From CAG-877 sp963645945 (lineage in GTDB: Bacteria > Bacillota_I > Bacilli_A > RF39 > UBA660): 22,712 nucleotides of DNA. The stretch spans positions 1-22,712 of the forward strand of contig CAVIUA010000032.1 of the NCBI GenBank assembly GCA_963645945.1, written 5' to 3'. Of this stretch, positions 1-8,482 are shown one piece after another. Position 1 is the first letter of the stretch, and every line of letters begins with the position of its first letter. The notes below the pieces were generated by a model that did no database searches, was not told the DNA's origin, and was given only the letters and a program-made list of their open reading frames with translations. Made by a program: the position numbers and the translations under genes.

Positions 1-77
1 ATATAGTTGATTATATTATTGATAATTCTATTGTCTATGCAAAAGAAGGGAATTTTATTATTTATTATAAAGAGTAA
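1..77 (+). CDS. 3' end of a GT-C-like membrane glycosyltransferase paralogue (partial)
   Basis: The window opens inside a gene. Reading from base 3 gives about 24 residues (beginning IVDYIIDNSIVYAKEG) and a TAA at 75-77. The tail matches the C-terminal pattern of the three full paralogues downstream, which end IVDYIVSNGKK..., LNYVIDNGKK... and INYVLENGKK... followed by a short hydrophobic/aromatic strand. I therefore infer that a fourth copy of the same family lies just upstream. Only the end of the cytoplasmic or extracellular tail domain is visible, so nothing can be said about its active site. Confidence 0.6.
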   Translation, partial: IVDYIIDNSIVYAKEGNFIIYYKE

Positions 78-128
78 GATATTATAAATTTAATTAGTTA
101 TTTATATTTTTAAGGAGTAAAGAATTTT

Positions 129-1448
129 ATGAAAAAGAGAATTTTATTATTTTTTTTAGCTTTTATTTATATATTATTATTTAATTTATTTTTTGTTCCT
201 ATTACTTCTGATGAAGTATGGAATTATGGTTTTGCATATAATATTTCTTTAGGTTTGGTTCCATATCGTGATTTTAATATGATTATTACTCCTTTTTTTC
301 CGGCGTTTATGGCTATTTTTTTGAAGATTTTCGGACATAATATTTTAGTTTTTTATATTGCTAATTCCCTTTGTTTGACTTTTTGCTTTTTTTTAATATT
401 AAAAATGCTTGGAAAAAAAGGTTGGCTATTTTTTGTTTTCCTTTTTGCACCGTTGACTTTGATTATGCCTAGTTATAATTTGTTTGCTTTTATTTTAATT
501 ATTATTATCTTTTATTTAGAAAAAGAGAAAAAGTCTGATTATTTAATTGGCTTTTTATTGGGCTTTTTAATTTTAACAAAACAAAATATTGGTATTATGG
601 TCTTAATTCCGGGCTTATTTTATTATTATAAAGATAAAATTAGAATAGTAAAAAGATTTTTAACATGTTTTTTTGTACTTTTGCTTTTTGTTGTTTATTT
701 ATTGATTACAAATTCCTTTATGTCCTTTTTGGATTTATGTGTATTTGGTTTATTTGATTTTTCAAATAATAATGGTAATTTATCAATATGTACAATCTTT
801 TTTGTTATAATTTTAATTTGTACTGTTTATTTTGTAAAAAAATATCCTAATAATATTTACAATTATTATGCTTTATCGTTTTATACTATTATGTTTCCGA
901 TATTTGATTATTATCACTTTGGTATTGCTTTATTAATGTTTTTATTTTTGTCTTTATATTATTTACCTGATAATATAAAATTACCTTATATGTTTATTAC
1001 AATTTTTATTATAATTTTATTACCTATACTGGTGTATTTTAGAGAATTTTATAATAAAAAAGTAATATATCCGAATGATTTTAATAATTTTCAATATCGT
1101 TATATTAATTATAGAGTTTATTCTGTTTATGATAAACTTAATGAATTTATTAATAAACATTCTGAATATGATTTTATTTTTCTTGGCGAGGAATCTTATT
1201 TTCTTAAACTTGTTAATGATAGAATACCAGGGTATTTAGATTTAGTTAATAATGGTAATTGGGGATATGATGGTAATAGAAAGATGCTTGATGCATTAAA
1301 GAAAAAAAAGAATGATACTCTTATTTTTGTTGAACCTAATACGGTAAATCTTAAAACGCAAACAAATCTTGAACTAATTAATTATGTACTTGAAAATGGT
1401 AAAAAGATTGATAATGTGTTATGTTATGATGTATATATATTAGAATAG
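129..1448 (+). CDS. GT-C-like polytopic membrane glycosyltransferase (copy 1)
   Basis: This is a 439-residue protein with an N-terminal membrane segment (about 4-22), a first outer loop with the acidic pair D28-E29 followed by WNYGFAYNISLGLVPYRDF, then roughly nine to ten further hydrophobic segments and a soluble C-terminal tail from about residue 300. An acidic pair in the first loop plus many membrane helices is the plan of GT-C enzymes (PMT/ArnT type), which move a sugar from a polyprenyl-phosphate carrier to an outside acceptor. The 'PYRDF' loop is shared with copies at 3023 and 4406. A ribosome site AAGGAG at 112-117 supports the ATG. Substrate and acceptor cannot be told from sequence. 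Family placement is by motif and topology, and the enzyme role is inferred. Confidence 0.7.
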   Translation: MKKRILLFFLAFIYILLFNLFFVPITSDEVWNYGFAYNISLGLVPYRDFNMIITPFFPAFMAIFLKIFGHNILVFYIANSLCLTFCFFLILKMLGKKGWLFFVFLFAPLTLIMPSYNLFAFILIIIIFYLEKEKKSDYLIGFLLGFLILTKQNIGIMVLIPGLFYYYKDKIRIVKRFLTCFFVLLLFVVYLLITNSFMSFLDLCVFGLFDFSNNNGNLSICTIFFVIILICTVYFVKKYPNNIYNYYALSFYTIMFPIFDYYHFGIALLMFLFLSLYYLPDNIKLPYMFITIFIIILLPILVYFREFYNKKVIYPNDFNNFQYRYINYRVYSVYDKLNEFINKHSEYDFIFLGEESYFLKLVNDRIPGYLDLVNNGNWGYDGNRKMLDALKKKKNDTLIFVEPNTVNLKTQTNLELINYVLENGKKIDNVLCYDVYILE

Positions 1449-1458
1449 GGTGATTTTA

Positions 1459-2880
1459 ATGTTTAATAAATTGAAAAAGAACAAATTATTTGCTTTATAT
1501 TTAATACTAATTTTATGTTTTTCGCTTTTTGCATTGGTTTTCTTTGTATATGACTCTGATTATTTTTGGCATATTAAAGCTGGAGAAAAAATGGTCAAAA
1601 ACTTTAAAGTATTAACTCATGACGTATTTTCATGGTACATATATGGTAAATATTGGATGTCTCATGAATGGCTATTTGAAATATTAATATATTTATTGTC
1701 TGTTATTTTTGGTAAATATCATGTTTATGTTTATTGTTTTTTAGCTTTTTTGATTTTACAATTATCTTTCTTTTTGTTTAATAAAAAATCTTATTTAAAT
1801 AATATTCCATTTAGTATGTTATGGTTATCTTTATCAACTTTGCTTTGTTTTTATTTGCAAGCTAGGCCTCATTTAATAAGTTTTTGTTTATTCTCATTTA
1901 CTATATTGATACTTTTTGAGCTTTATAATAATGAAAATTCAAAAAAATATTTGTTTTTTCCTTTTCTTTCTTTTTTCTGGGTCAATTTTCATGGTGGAAG
2001 TAGTAATTTGATTTATTTGTTACCAATGATTTTTCTTTTTTCTGGTTTGTTTTCTTTTGAATCTTCAAAAATAATTTCTAAAAAGTATAGTAAGTTACAG
2101 ATAAAAAAGTATATTATATGCATTATTTTAGGATTTTTGCCATTGTTTTTAAATCCACATGGTGTAAAAATGATAATTTATCCATATGAAAATATGGGTA
2201 ATACTGTTATGCTTTCTAATATTGCTGAATGGCAATGTAGTGACTTGAATAATTTTAGTCATTATCCATATTTTGTTCTTGCATTATTTATATTTTTAAT
2301 TTTAATATTTAGTAAGAAAAAAATTAGATTTTTAGATTTTGTTTTATTTTTATTTACATTATATTTGGGACTTAAAAGCATTAGATTTTGGCCGTTCCTT
2401 TATATTTCTATGTCTTATTGTATTTGGTATTATGTACCTAAAAGAAAATTGGATTCTGGTACTAATATGATTTTAATTTTGTTGTCTTGTATATTTATTG
2501 CTTTGTTTTGTTTTTTTAGACCAAACATTAATAGTTATAAATTGTTAGATGATGCTGCTATTAAAAATTTAAAAAAAATAAATGCAAAAAGATTATTTAA
2601 TTATTATGATTATGGTGGTTATTTGATATATAATGATATTTCTGTATTTGTTGATGGTAGAGCTGATTTATATTCTGAATATAATTATAATGATTATTTG
2701 AGTATTTCTTCTTTAAAATCTGACTATGTGAAATTGATAAAAAAATATAATTTTGATTATTTTATTATTCCAAAAGAATCTGGTTTAGCTACATATTTAA
2801 ATAGTGTAAATTGTAACTTGATTTACTTTGATGATAATGTTGCGATTTATCAAAATAATTATTTTGCTGAAAATAAATAA
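1459..2880 (+). CDS. GT-C-like polytopic membrane protein of a different family
   Basis: I place the start at the ATG at 1459 (473 residues), not the in-frame GTG at 1450. AGGGTGA at 1447-1453 lies at ribosome-site distance from the ATG, as in the gene at 4406. The protein has an N-terminal helix (about 11-30), then a first loop D32-S-D34-YFWHIKAGE and H69-E70-W71. Many helices follow, then a tail with YDYGGYLI and VFVDGRADLY. The DxD...WWHLKxGE, HEWL and DGRxDLY pattern is a widespread bacterial integral membrane family thought to be GT-C-like. It does not share the PYRDF loop of its neighbours, so it is not a recent duplicate. It starts 10 bp after the previous stop and is probably in the same transcript. 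The donor sugar is unknown. Confidence 0.65.
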   Translation: MFNKLKKNKLFALYLILILCFSLFALVFFVYDSDYFWHIKAGEKMVKNFKVLTHDVFSWYIYGKYWMSHEWLFEILIYLLSVIFGKYHVYVYCFLAFLILQLSFFLFNKKSYLNNIPFSMLWLSLSTLLCFYLQARPHLISFCLFSFTILILFELYNNENSKKYLFFPFLSFFWVNFHGGSSNLIYLLPMIFLFSGLFSFESSKIISKKYSKLQIKKYIICIILGFLPLFLNPHGVKMIIYPYENMGNTVMLSNIAEWQCSDLNNFSHYPYFVLALFIFLILIFSKKKIRFLDFVLFLFTLYLGLKSIRFWPFLYISMSYCIWYYVPKRKLDSGTNMILILLSCIFIALFCFFRPNINSYKLLDDAAIKNLKKINAKRLFNYYDYGGYLIYNDISVFVDGRADLYSEYNYNDYLSISSLKSDYVKLIKKYNFDYFIIPKESGLATYLNSVNCNLIYFDDNVAIYQNNYFAENK

Positions 2881-3022
2881 TTTTAGAAAGATATTTTGTT
2901 GCTTTTAATTTAAAATTATGATTATAATTGTATTAGAAAGATGATGAAAATTATTAAAAATCTGATTAAACTCATTATAATTTTGTTATATATGAGTAAA
3001 GTTGGTAGGAGTGTTTGAGACT

Positions 3023-4384
3023 ATGAGTGTTGATTTTGATTTTAAGATTTTATTTCGATGTATTTTTATTTTTTTATTATCTTTAGTAATACTTTTGATT
3101 TTTGGTAATTATACTAATTCGATGGATCCCATGTATAACTTTGGCTTTAGTTATTCTATTGCTAAAGGAGAAATTCCCTATAGAGATTTTACAATGATTG
3201 TTCCTCCTTTATATAATTTTGTTATGTCTATTGGATTAATTATTTTTTCATGTGATAATTTGGTTTTCTTAATTGAACAGTCTTTGCTTATTTCTTTGAC
3301 ATTTTATTTTCTTTATAAAATGTATAAGGAAAAAGCCTGGTTTTATTTAATTGCTTTATCCTTTCCTGTGTTTTCAAATTTTTCTCCTTCATATAATTAT
3401 TTTCTTTTCTTTTTGACTGTTATATTAATATATTGCGAAAATAATAAGAAAAACGATTATTTAGTAGGTTTTGTACTTGGCTCTATGTTACTCACCAAAT
3501 ATACTGCTGGAATTTTTTTAATATTGCCTAGTTTGATAACTTGTTTAAATAATAAGAAAAAATTATTTAAAAGATTTATTGGATTGTTATTTCCTTGTTT
3601 AATTTTTTTGATATATTTAATTTTTAATAATGCCTTTTTTCAATTTTTTGATTTGTGTTTTTTAGGGCTTTTTGATTTTGCTAAAAAGAATACCCTAATA
3701 TTTACTCTATATTTTTACATTTCTTTCATTTTATTTATAATCTCAATTTATCTTTTAATTAAAGATAAAAATAATTTGGTTCGTTGGCTAGTAGTTTTAT
3801 CTTATTTTATTGTTTTTCCGAATGTTTCAGCAAACCATTTATATATTTATTTTTTGTTTTGTTCTTTAAATTTTATTTCGAGCAATATAGTTTTTTCTGA
3901 AAAAATAATCTATATGCTTGTATTTTCAGTTATACTTTCTACATTTGTTTGTTTTAGTTTTGCTTTGAAATTTGATTTTTTAAACGTTTCTCCAGCTAAG
4001 TTATCTAATTTTAAATTTTATTTAAATTCTTCTACTCAAAAAAAGAATATTAGTGAAACAAATGAGTTATATTTGTTTTATAAATCAAAAGGGAAAACTT
4101 ATTATTTATCTTCTGATACTGTTTGGCTTAGAATTATTAATGAAGAAAAAACTGATTACTTTACAATTCTTAATAAAGGAAATTATGGATATAATGGTAC
4201 TAAAAAGATGATTAACAAAATAAAAAATATGAATGATGTTTATTTTATTATTGATTTTTATGAATATAAATATTCTAAAAAAAATATTTTTTCACAATTT
4301 GATACTGAAATAGTTGATTATATTGTAAGTAATGGAAAGAAAATTGGTTCGAAAAAGAAATATGTGATTTATTATTTAGATTAA
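3023..4384 (+). CDS. GT-C-like polytopic membrane glycosyltransferase (copy 2, altered acidic pair)
   Basis: This is a paralogue of the genes at 129 and 4406. The longest frame starts at a TTG (3002), but AGGAG at 3007-3011 points to the ATG at 3023, giving 453 residues. Shared blocks are the first-loop YNFGFSYSIAKGEIPYRDF, a DYLVGFVLGSMLLTK block, the FDLCFLGLFDFA block and the tail with NYGYNGTKKM and YIVSNGKKIG. The usual first-loop acidic pair Asp-Glu is D35-P36 here, so the glutamate is missing. A change of donor or acceptor, or reduced activity, is possible. A 142-bp gap separates it from the previous gene. It contains a TATAAT (2976-2981) with no convincing -35, so a separate promoter is only possible. 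Confidence 0.65.
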   Translation: MSVDFDFKILFRCIFIFLLSLVILLIFGNYTNSMDPMYNFGFSYSIAKGEIPYRDFTMIVPPLYNFVMSIGLIIFSCDNLVFLIEQSLLISLTFYFLYKMYKEKAWFYLIALSFPVFSNFSPSYNYFLFFLTVILIYCENNKKNDYLVGFVLGSMLLTKYTAGIFLILPSLITCLNNKKKLFKRFIGLLFPCLIFLIYLIFNNAFFQFFDLCFLGLFDFAKKNTLIFTLYFYISFILFIISIYLLIKDKNNLVRWLVVLSYFIVFPNVSANHLYIYFLFCSLNFISSNIVFSEKIIYMLVFSVILSTFVCFSFALKFDFLNVSPAKLSNFKFYLNSSTQKKNISETNELYLFYKSKGKTYYLSSDTVWLRIINEEKTDYFTILNKGNYGYNGTKKMINKIKNMNDVYFIIDFYEYKYSKKNIFSQFDTEIVDYIVSNGKKIGSKKKYVIYYLD

Positions 4385-4405
4385 TTATATTGAAAGGGTG
4401 ATTTA

Positions 4406-5734
4406 ATGTTTAAGAAAAAGTATAAAAAGTTCATTTTAATTCTTGTTTTATTTTTCTTGTTTTTGTTTTGGAATCTTATATTGATGCCTACAACTTTGGA
4501 TGAAATTTGGAATTATGGATTTAGTCATAATTTATATTCTGGACTTGTTCCTTATAAAGATTTTAATATGGTGATTACTCCTTTTTATCCTTTCATTATG
4601 TCTCTTGGCTTTTATATTTTTGGTTCTAGTATGTTAGTTTTTCATATTGAACATGCAATTCTTTTGACCTGCCTTGGTATGTTGTTATTTTCGTTGCTAG
4701 GAAAAAGAGCCTGGGTTGTTATTGCTTTCATGTTCGTTCCAATTAATATATCATTTCCTAGTTATAATATATTTTTATTTTTCTTATTTGTATTAATTAT
4801 TTATTTAGAAAAAGAAAAAAAATCTGATTATTTAATTGGATTTTTATTAGGACTTTGTGTATTGACTAAGCATAGTGTTGGTTTATGTTTATTATTACCA
4901 AGTTTATATTACATTAAAGATTTTAAAAAAATAAAAAAAAGATTTTTAGGTTTTATAATTCCTTTATGTATATTTGTTATTTATTTAGTAGTTACAAAAA
5001 GTATGTTACAATTTATTGATTTATGTATATTAGGACTTTTTGATTTTGCTAGTGAAAATGGTTCATTATTAAATATTTACTTTTTCTTTTTTGTTATAAT
5101 GATTTCTGTTACAATTCATTTTATTAGAAAAGATAAAACCGATTTAACTAATTATTATTCTTTATTTTATTATAGTATGATGATTCCTTTATTTGATATT
5201 TGTCATTTTATGGATTCTTTTTTAGCATTTATATTAATTATTTTATTAAATATGAAGAAGGATATTATTAATCCAAGTTTATTTGGTATTTCTGTTATTT
5301 TGCTGAACGCATTATTTTTTGTTGATTACAGATTTGATGGGAAGATAGTTTATCCTAATAATATTAAGCATTTTGAGTATAGATATATTGATTATGATTC
5401 AATTCACTTTACTAATAAAGTTAATGATTATATAAGAAAAAATAGTGATAAAGAATTTGTTTTTCTTAATTCGAATGCTTATTATTTTAGACTTGTTAAT
5501 GATATGAAAATTTCTTATGTTGATATGATTAATGCTGGTAATTATGGTTTTAATGGTAGTGAAAAATTGCTAGTTGATATAAAAAAAAGAAAGGACTCTA
5601 TATTCTTGGTTGATAAAAGTGAATTGTCAATTAAACAAACTGATAAACAAGTCTTGAATTATGTTATAGATAATGGCAAAAAAATTGGAAGTATTAATAT
5701 TTTTGATATTTATATTTTTGATGAAGAAAAATAA
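4406..5734 (+). CDS. GT-C-like polytopic membrane glycosyltransferase (copy 3)
   Basis: This 442-residue protein is close to copy 1. It has an N-terminal helix (about 9-27), acidic pair D32-E33 in a loop that continues IWNYGFSHNLYSGLVPYKDF, a block EKEKKSDYLIGFLLG almost identical to copy 1, the FIDLCILGLFDFA block, and a tail with NAGNYGFNGSEKL. The start is set by AAAGGGTGA (4393-4401) just before the ATG. It follows copy 2 after 21 bp and is probably co-transcribed. No convincing terminator separates it from ftsA. Transfer of a sugar from a lipid-phosphate carrier to an envelope acceptor is inferred from the GT-C plan. Confidence 0.7.
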   Translation: MFKKKYKKFILILVLFFLFLFWNLILMPTTLDEIWNYGFSHNLYSGLVPYKDFNMVITPFYPFIMSLGFYIFGSSMLVFHIEHAILLTCLGMLLFSLLGKRAWVVIAFMFVPINISFPSYNIFLFFLFVLIIYLEKEKKSDYLIGFLLGLCVLTKHSVGLCLLLPSLYYIKDFKKIKKRFLGFIIPLCIFVIYLVVTKSMLQFIDLCILGLFDFASENGSLLNIYFFFFVIMISVTIHFIRKDKTDLTNYYSLFYYSMMIPLFDICHFMDSFLAFILIILLNMKKDIINPSLFGISVILLNALFFVDYRFDGKIVYPNNIKHFEYRYIDYDSIHFTNKVNDYIRKNSDKEFVFLNSNAYYFRLVNDMKISYVDMINAGNYGFNGSEKLLVDIKKRKDSIFLVDKSELSIKQTDKQVLNYVIDNGKKIGSINIFDIYIFDEEK

Positions 5735-5748
5735 TTCTTGAAATGTAT

Positions 5749-5776
5749 TTTACAAATTTCAAATTTATAGTATAAT
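5749..5776 (+). promoter_or_regulatory. sigma-A-type promoter for ftsA-ftsZ
   Basis: TTTACA (5749-5754), a 16-bp spacer and a perfect TATAAT (5771-5776) lie 26 bp before the ftsA start codon. A perfect inverted repeat, TTGAAAT (5738-5744) and ATTTCAA (5756-5762) with an 11-nt gap, brackets the -35 box and could be an operator. AGGAG at 5790-5794 is the ribosome site. Confidence 0.7.
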
Positions 5777-5802
5777 TAAGTTTAAGAATAGGAGATGCTA
5801 GA

Positions 5803-7041
5803 ATGGGTAATATTTATTCTTCGATTGATTTAGGTACTAATAGTATTAAAATTGTAGTATGTGAAAAGCATAATAATTCTTTTCATGTGTTAGCTAGTGT
5901 TAGTAGTAAATCGCAGGGTATTAAAAATGGACAAATAGAAGATACTAAATTAGCTGTTTCTAGTGTTAAGAATGCTGTTAAGAAAGTTAATGCTATGCTT
6001 GGTATTAAGATTTCTAAAGTTATTGCTTGCATTCCTCCTGCAGGATGTCACATGAGTATTGTTGTTGGTTCTTGTGATGTTGATGATTATGATTGTATTA
6101 CAGGTACTGATGTTAGAAATGTTTTAAAAGACGCTCTTGTTGGACATATTGATGAAGAATATGAAGTTATTACAGCTTCACCTATTAGTTTTATGGTTGA
6201 TGACAAGGAAAATATTAAAGATCCTAAAGGGATGGCTGGTAAATCATTAGAAGCTAAAGTTGTAGTCAGTACTTTACCTAAAGAACCTTTATATAGAATA
6301 CTGCAAGTATTAAAATTAGCTGGTTTAGAAACTATTGATATGGCTTATAGTTCTACAGGTGATTATTATACTATTCAAAATAAGAGTAATTCTGATGTTG
6401 TTGGTGCTGTTATTAATATAGGAGAGAAGAGTACTAATATTTCAGTATTTAATAAAGGAATACAAATTAATAATGCAGTTATTCCTATTGGAAGTTTTAA
6501 TGTTGATCAAGATATTTCATATATTTTTAAATTACATTTAAATGAAAGTCGTAAATTAAAAGAAACTTTTGCGGTTGCTTGTAGTAGTTATGCTGATAAT
6601 AATGATGTTATGCAATGTAAGACAATGGCAGATGAAGAGAAAGAAATTTCACAAGTTGGGATATCAAAAGTAGTTGAAGCAAGAATAGAAGAAATTTTAA
6701 AACTTGCTAAAAATGAAATAAAAAACTTAACAAAAAGAGAAATACGTTATATAATTATAACAGGTGGATTAAGTGAGTTAGCTGGATTTCAATATTTAGT
6801 TGAAAATATATTTGGAATAGAAGCTAAAGTATGTAATATTTCGGTTATAGGATTAAGACATAATAAATATAGTTGTGCATTTGGCGCTATTAAGTATTTT
6901 GATGCTAAGCTTTCACTTAGGGGACGTACCTATAATATGATTAGTGATACTGATAAAGATAGTTTAATTTCTACTGGACAAAAGGTTACTGTTAACGGTA
7001 ATATAGTAAGTAGGTTAGTTGGACATTTTTTTGATAATTAA
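5803..7041 (+). CDS. ftsA: cell division protein FtsA
   Basis: This is an actin-fold ATPase that anchors FtsZ filaments to the membrane and recruits the divisome. It has 412 residues, close to the usual 420-440. The phosphate-1 motif is DLGTNSIK (9-16), the inserted 1C domain spans about 85-160 (conserved ...EVITASPISFMVDD), phosphate-2 is INIGEKSTNISVF (about 204-216) and the adenosine motif is IITGGLSELAGF (318-329). The last residues, NIVSRLVGHFF, can form the amphipathic membrane-targeting helix that typifies FtsA. The start is fixed by AGGAG 8 bp upstream. The gene is followed after 11 bp by ftsZ, the classic pair. Other dcw genes such as ftsL, murG or ftsQ are not next to it here; the upstream neighbours are glycosyltransferases. 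Confidence 0.93.
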   Translation: MGNIYSSIDLGTNSIKIVVCEKHNNSFHVLASVSSKSQGIKNGQIEDTKLAVSSVKNAVKKVNAMLGIKISKVIACIPPAGCHMSIVVGSCDVDDYDCITGTDVRNVLKDALVGHIDEEYEVITASPISFMVDDKENIKDPKGMAGKSLEAKVVVSTLPKEPLYRILQVLKLAGLETIDMAYSSTGDYYTIQNKSNSDVVGAVINIGEKSTNISVFNKGIQINNAVIPIGSFNVDQDISYIFKLHLNESRKLKETFAVACSSYADNNDVMQCKTMADEEKEISQVGISKVVEARIEEILKLAKNEIKNLTKREIRYIIITGGLSELAGFQYLVENIFGIEAKVCNISVIGLRHNKYSCAFGAIKYFDAKLSLRGRTYNMISDTDKDSLISTGQKVTVNGNIVSRLVGHFFDN

Positions 7042-7052
7042 GGAGGTCTAGG

Positions 7053-8183
7053 ATGATAGGCGGATTAGAAATGGATATGGTAACAACAATTAAAGTCATT
7101 GGATTAGGTGGCGGTGGTGGTAATGCCGTTAATCGAATGGTTGAATCTGGTGTTAAAGGTGTTGAATTTATTGCCGCTAATACAGATAAACAAGCCTTGA
7201 ATCAGTCTAAGGCAGATGTTAAAATTCAACTTGGAGCCGCATTAACTGATGGACAAGGTGCTGGTGCTAATCCGGCAATTGGAAAAGAAGCTGCTATAGA
7301 ATCAAAGAAAGAAATAGAAGAAGCATTAACAGGTGCTGATATGGTATTTGTTACATGCGGTATGGGTGGAGGAACTGGTACTGGTGCTGCACCTGTAGTT
7401 GCTGAAATAGCTCAAAGTTTAGGAGCTTTAACAGTTTCAATTGTAACTAAACCTTTCTCTTTTGAAGGGCCAAGAAGAATGAAACAAGCTGTAGCAGGTA
7501 TTGAGGAATTAAAAAAACATGTTGATACTTTAATTGTTATTCCAAATGATAGATTAAGAGAGATTATTGATAGATCAACTCCAATGTATGAAGCATTTAA
7601 AGAAGTAGATAATGTATTACGTCGTGGTGTACAATCTATTTCAGACTTAATTGCAGTTGTTGGACTTATTAACTTGGATTTCGCGGATGTTAAGGCAGTT
7701 ATGGAAAAGTCTGGACAAGCTATCATTGGTATTGGTATAGGTATGGGTGAAGATAGGGCCATTGATGCTGCTAAGCAAGCTGTTTCATCTCCATTACTTG
7801 AAACTTCCATTGAAGGAGCTACTGATGCTATTATAAATATTACTGGTGGAGTTAATTTAACATTGTTTGAAGCTGAACAAGCTGCAGAAGTTGTTAGAGC
7901 TGCTGCTAATACTGATATCAATACTATCTTTGGTTCAGTTATTAATGAGAACTTATCAGATGAAGTTATTGTTACAGTTATTGCAACTGGGTTTGATAAA
8001 AATAAAAAAGTTGCACAAGCAGTACCCGTTCAAGAACAACCTGTGTTTAGTAATACACAACAAACTAGAAGAAGTACTCCAATTAAAGAAGACTTTAGAC
8101 CAACTGAAGTGTTACAAGAAAATGATGCTTCAGATGATGGAGACTTTGATATACCTGCATTTTTAAGAGATAGAAATTATTAA
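7053..8183 (+). CDS. ftsZ: cell division protein FtsZ
   Basis: This tubulin-like GTPase forms the Z-ring. It has 376 residues. The N-terminal GTP site is GLGGGGGNAVNRM (17-29), the tubulin signature GGGTGTG is at 105-111, and the T7 synergy loop NLDFADV is at 207-213, carrying the catalytic aspartates. A short variable linker (about 325-362) leads to the C-terminal conserved peptide FDIPAFLRDRNY, which binds FtsA. AAGGAGG at 7040-7046, overlapping the ftsA stop, gives a strong ribosome site 6 bp before the ATG. It is co-transcribed with ftsA and ended by the hairpin at 8182. All expected motifs are present. Confidence 0.97.
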   Translation: MIGGLEMDMVTTIKVIGLGGGGGNAVNRMVESGVKGVEFIAANTDKQALNQSKADVKIQLGAALTDGQGAGANPAIGKEAAIESKKEIEEALTGADMVFVTCGMGGGTGTGAAPVVAEIAQSLGALTVSIVTKPFSFEGPRRMKQAVAGIEELKKHVDTLIVIPNDRLREIIDRSTPMYEAFKEVDNVLRRGVQSISDLIAVVGLINLDFADVKAVMEKSGQAIIGIGIGMGEDRAIDAAKQAVSSPLLETSIEGATDAIINITGGVNLTLFEAEQAAEVVRAAANTDINTIFGSVINENLSDEVIVTVIATGFDKNKKVAQAVPVQEQPVFSNTQQTRRSTPIKEDFRPTEVLQENDASDDGDFDIPAFLRDRNY

Positions 8184-8349
8184 GAGATTTTATCTCTTTT
8201 TCTTTTAATTTTTTATAATTAGGATTATGTTTATAACAAACTTTTATTCTTGTAGAATTTAAAGCATTATATGCTTGAATAATAATGTAAAATCTATTAA
8301 TTGAAACATCCAGTCTTTCAGAAATATCCTTTTTACTTTGTTTCATCAT
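8095..8349 (-). CDS. possible small HTH protein or its remnant
   Basis: An 84-residue minus-strand frame begins with two Met codons (8349, 8346). It contains KKDISERLDVSINRFYIII, which reads like a homeodomain-type helix-turn-helix (pattern KkdIAerLgVSinTvYriI). The open frame extends upstream of the Mets (…NTELQINLEL) without a better start, and I see no ribosome site. The 3' end runs through the ftsZ terminator and 89 bp into ftsZ, which is unlikely for an intact gene. My reading is either a very small regulator or a decayed piece of a regulator or transposase. Function is unknown. Confidence 0.3.
   Translation of the reverse strand: MMKQSKKDISERLDVSINRFYIIIQAYNALNSTRIKVCYKHNPNYKKLKEKEIKSLNNFYLLKMQVYQSLHHLKHHFLVTLQLV
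8182..8205 (+). terminator. intrinsic terminator of ftsA-ftsZ, overlapping the stop codon
   Basis: AAGAGAT (8182-8188), loop TTT, ATCTCTT (8192-8198), then a T-rich tract. The left arm begins inside the ftsZ TAA stop codon (8181-8183). Confidence 0.75.
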
Positions 8350-8399
8350 AAGTTCAAGATTTATTTGAAGTTCAGTATTATTGGAGATGTTTTTGTTTT

Positions 8400-8445
8400 T
8401 ATAAATAAAAATAGTGTTGTGAATTTACATCCATCAACACTATTT
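8400..8445 (-). terminator. intrinsic terminator of the minus-strand arginase-family gene
   Basis: A perfect 11-bp stem, AAATAGTGTTG (8409-8419) and CAACACTATTT (8435-8445), has a 15-nt loop. Read on the minus strand it is followed by TTTTTATTTAT, and it lies 38 bp beyond the stop of the gene at 8483. It is the longest perfect stem I found in the window. Confidence 0.7.
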
Positions 8446-8482
8446 ATAATACAACTGGTTTTATGAATTACATAAGACCTTT

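Noticed and set aside
7412..7921. 169-residue minus-strand frame inside ftsZ
   Set aside because: Antisense shadow of a strongly conserved gene; low-complexity Ser/Ala/Ile composition and no ribosome site or known motif.
7867..8166. 99-residue plus-strand frame inside the 3' half of ftsZ
   Set aside because: Frame-shifted shadow of ftsZ rich in Leu/Lys/Gln; no recognisable domain.
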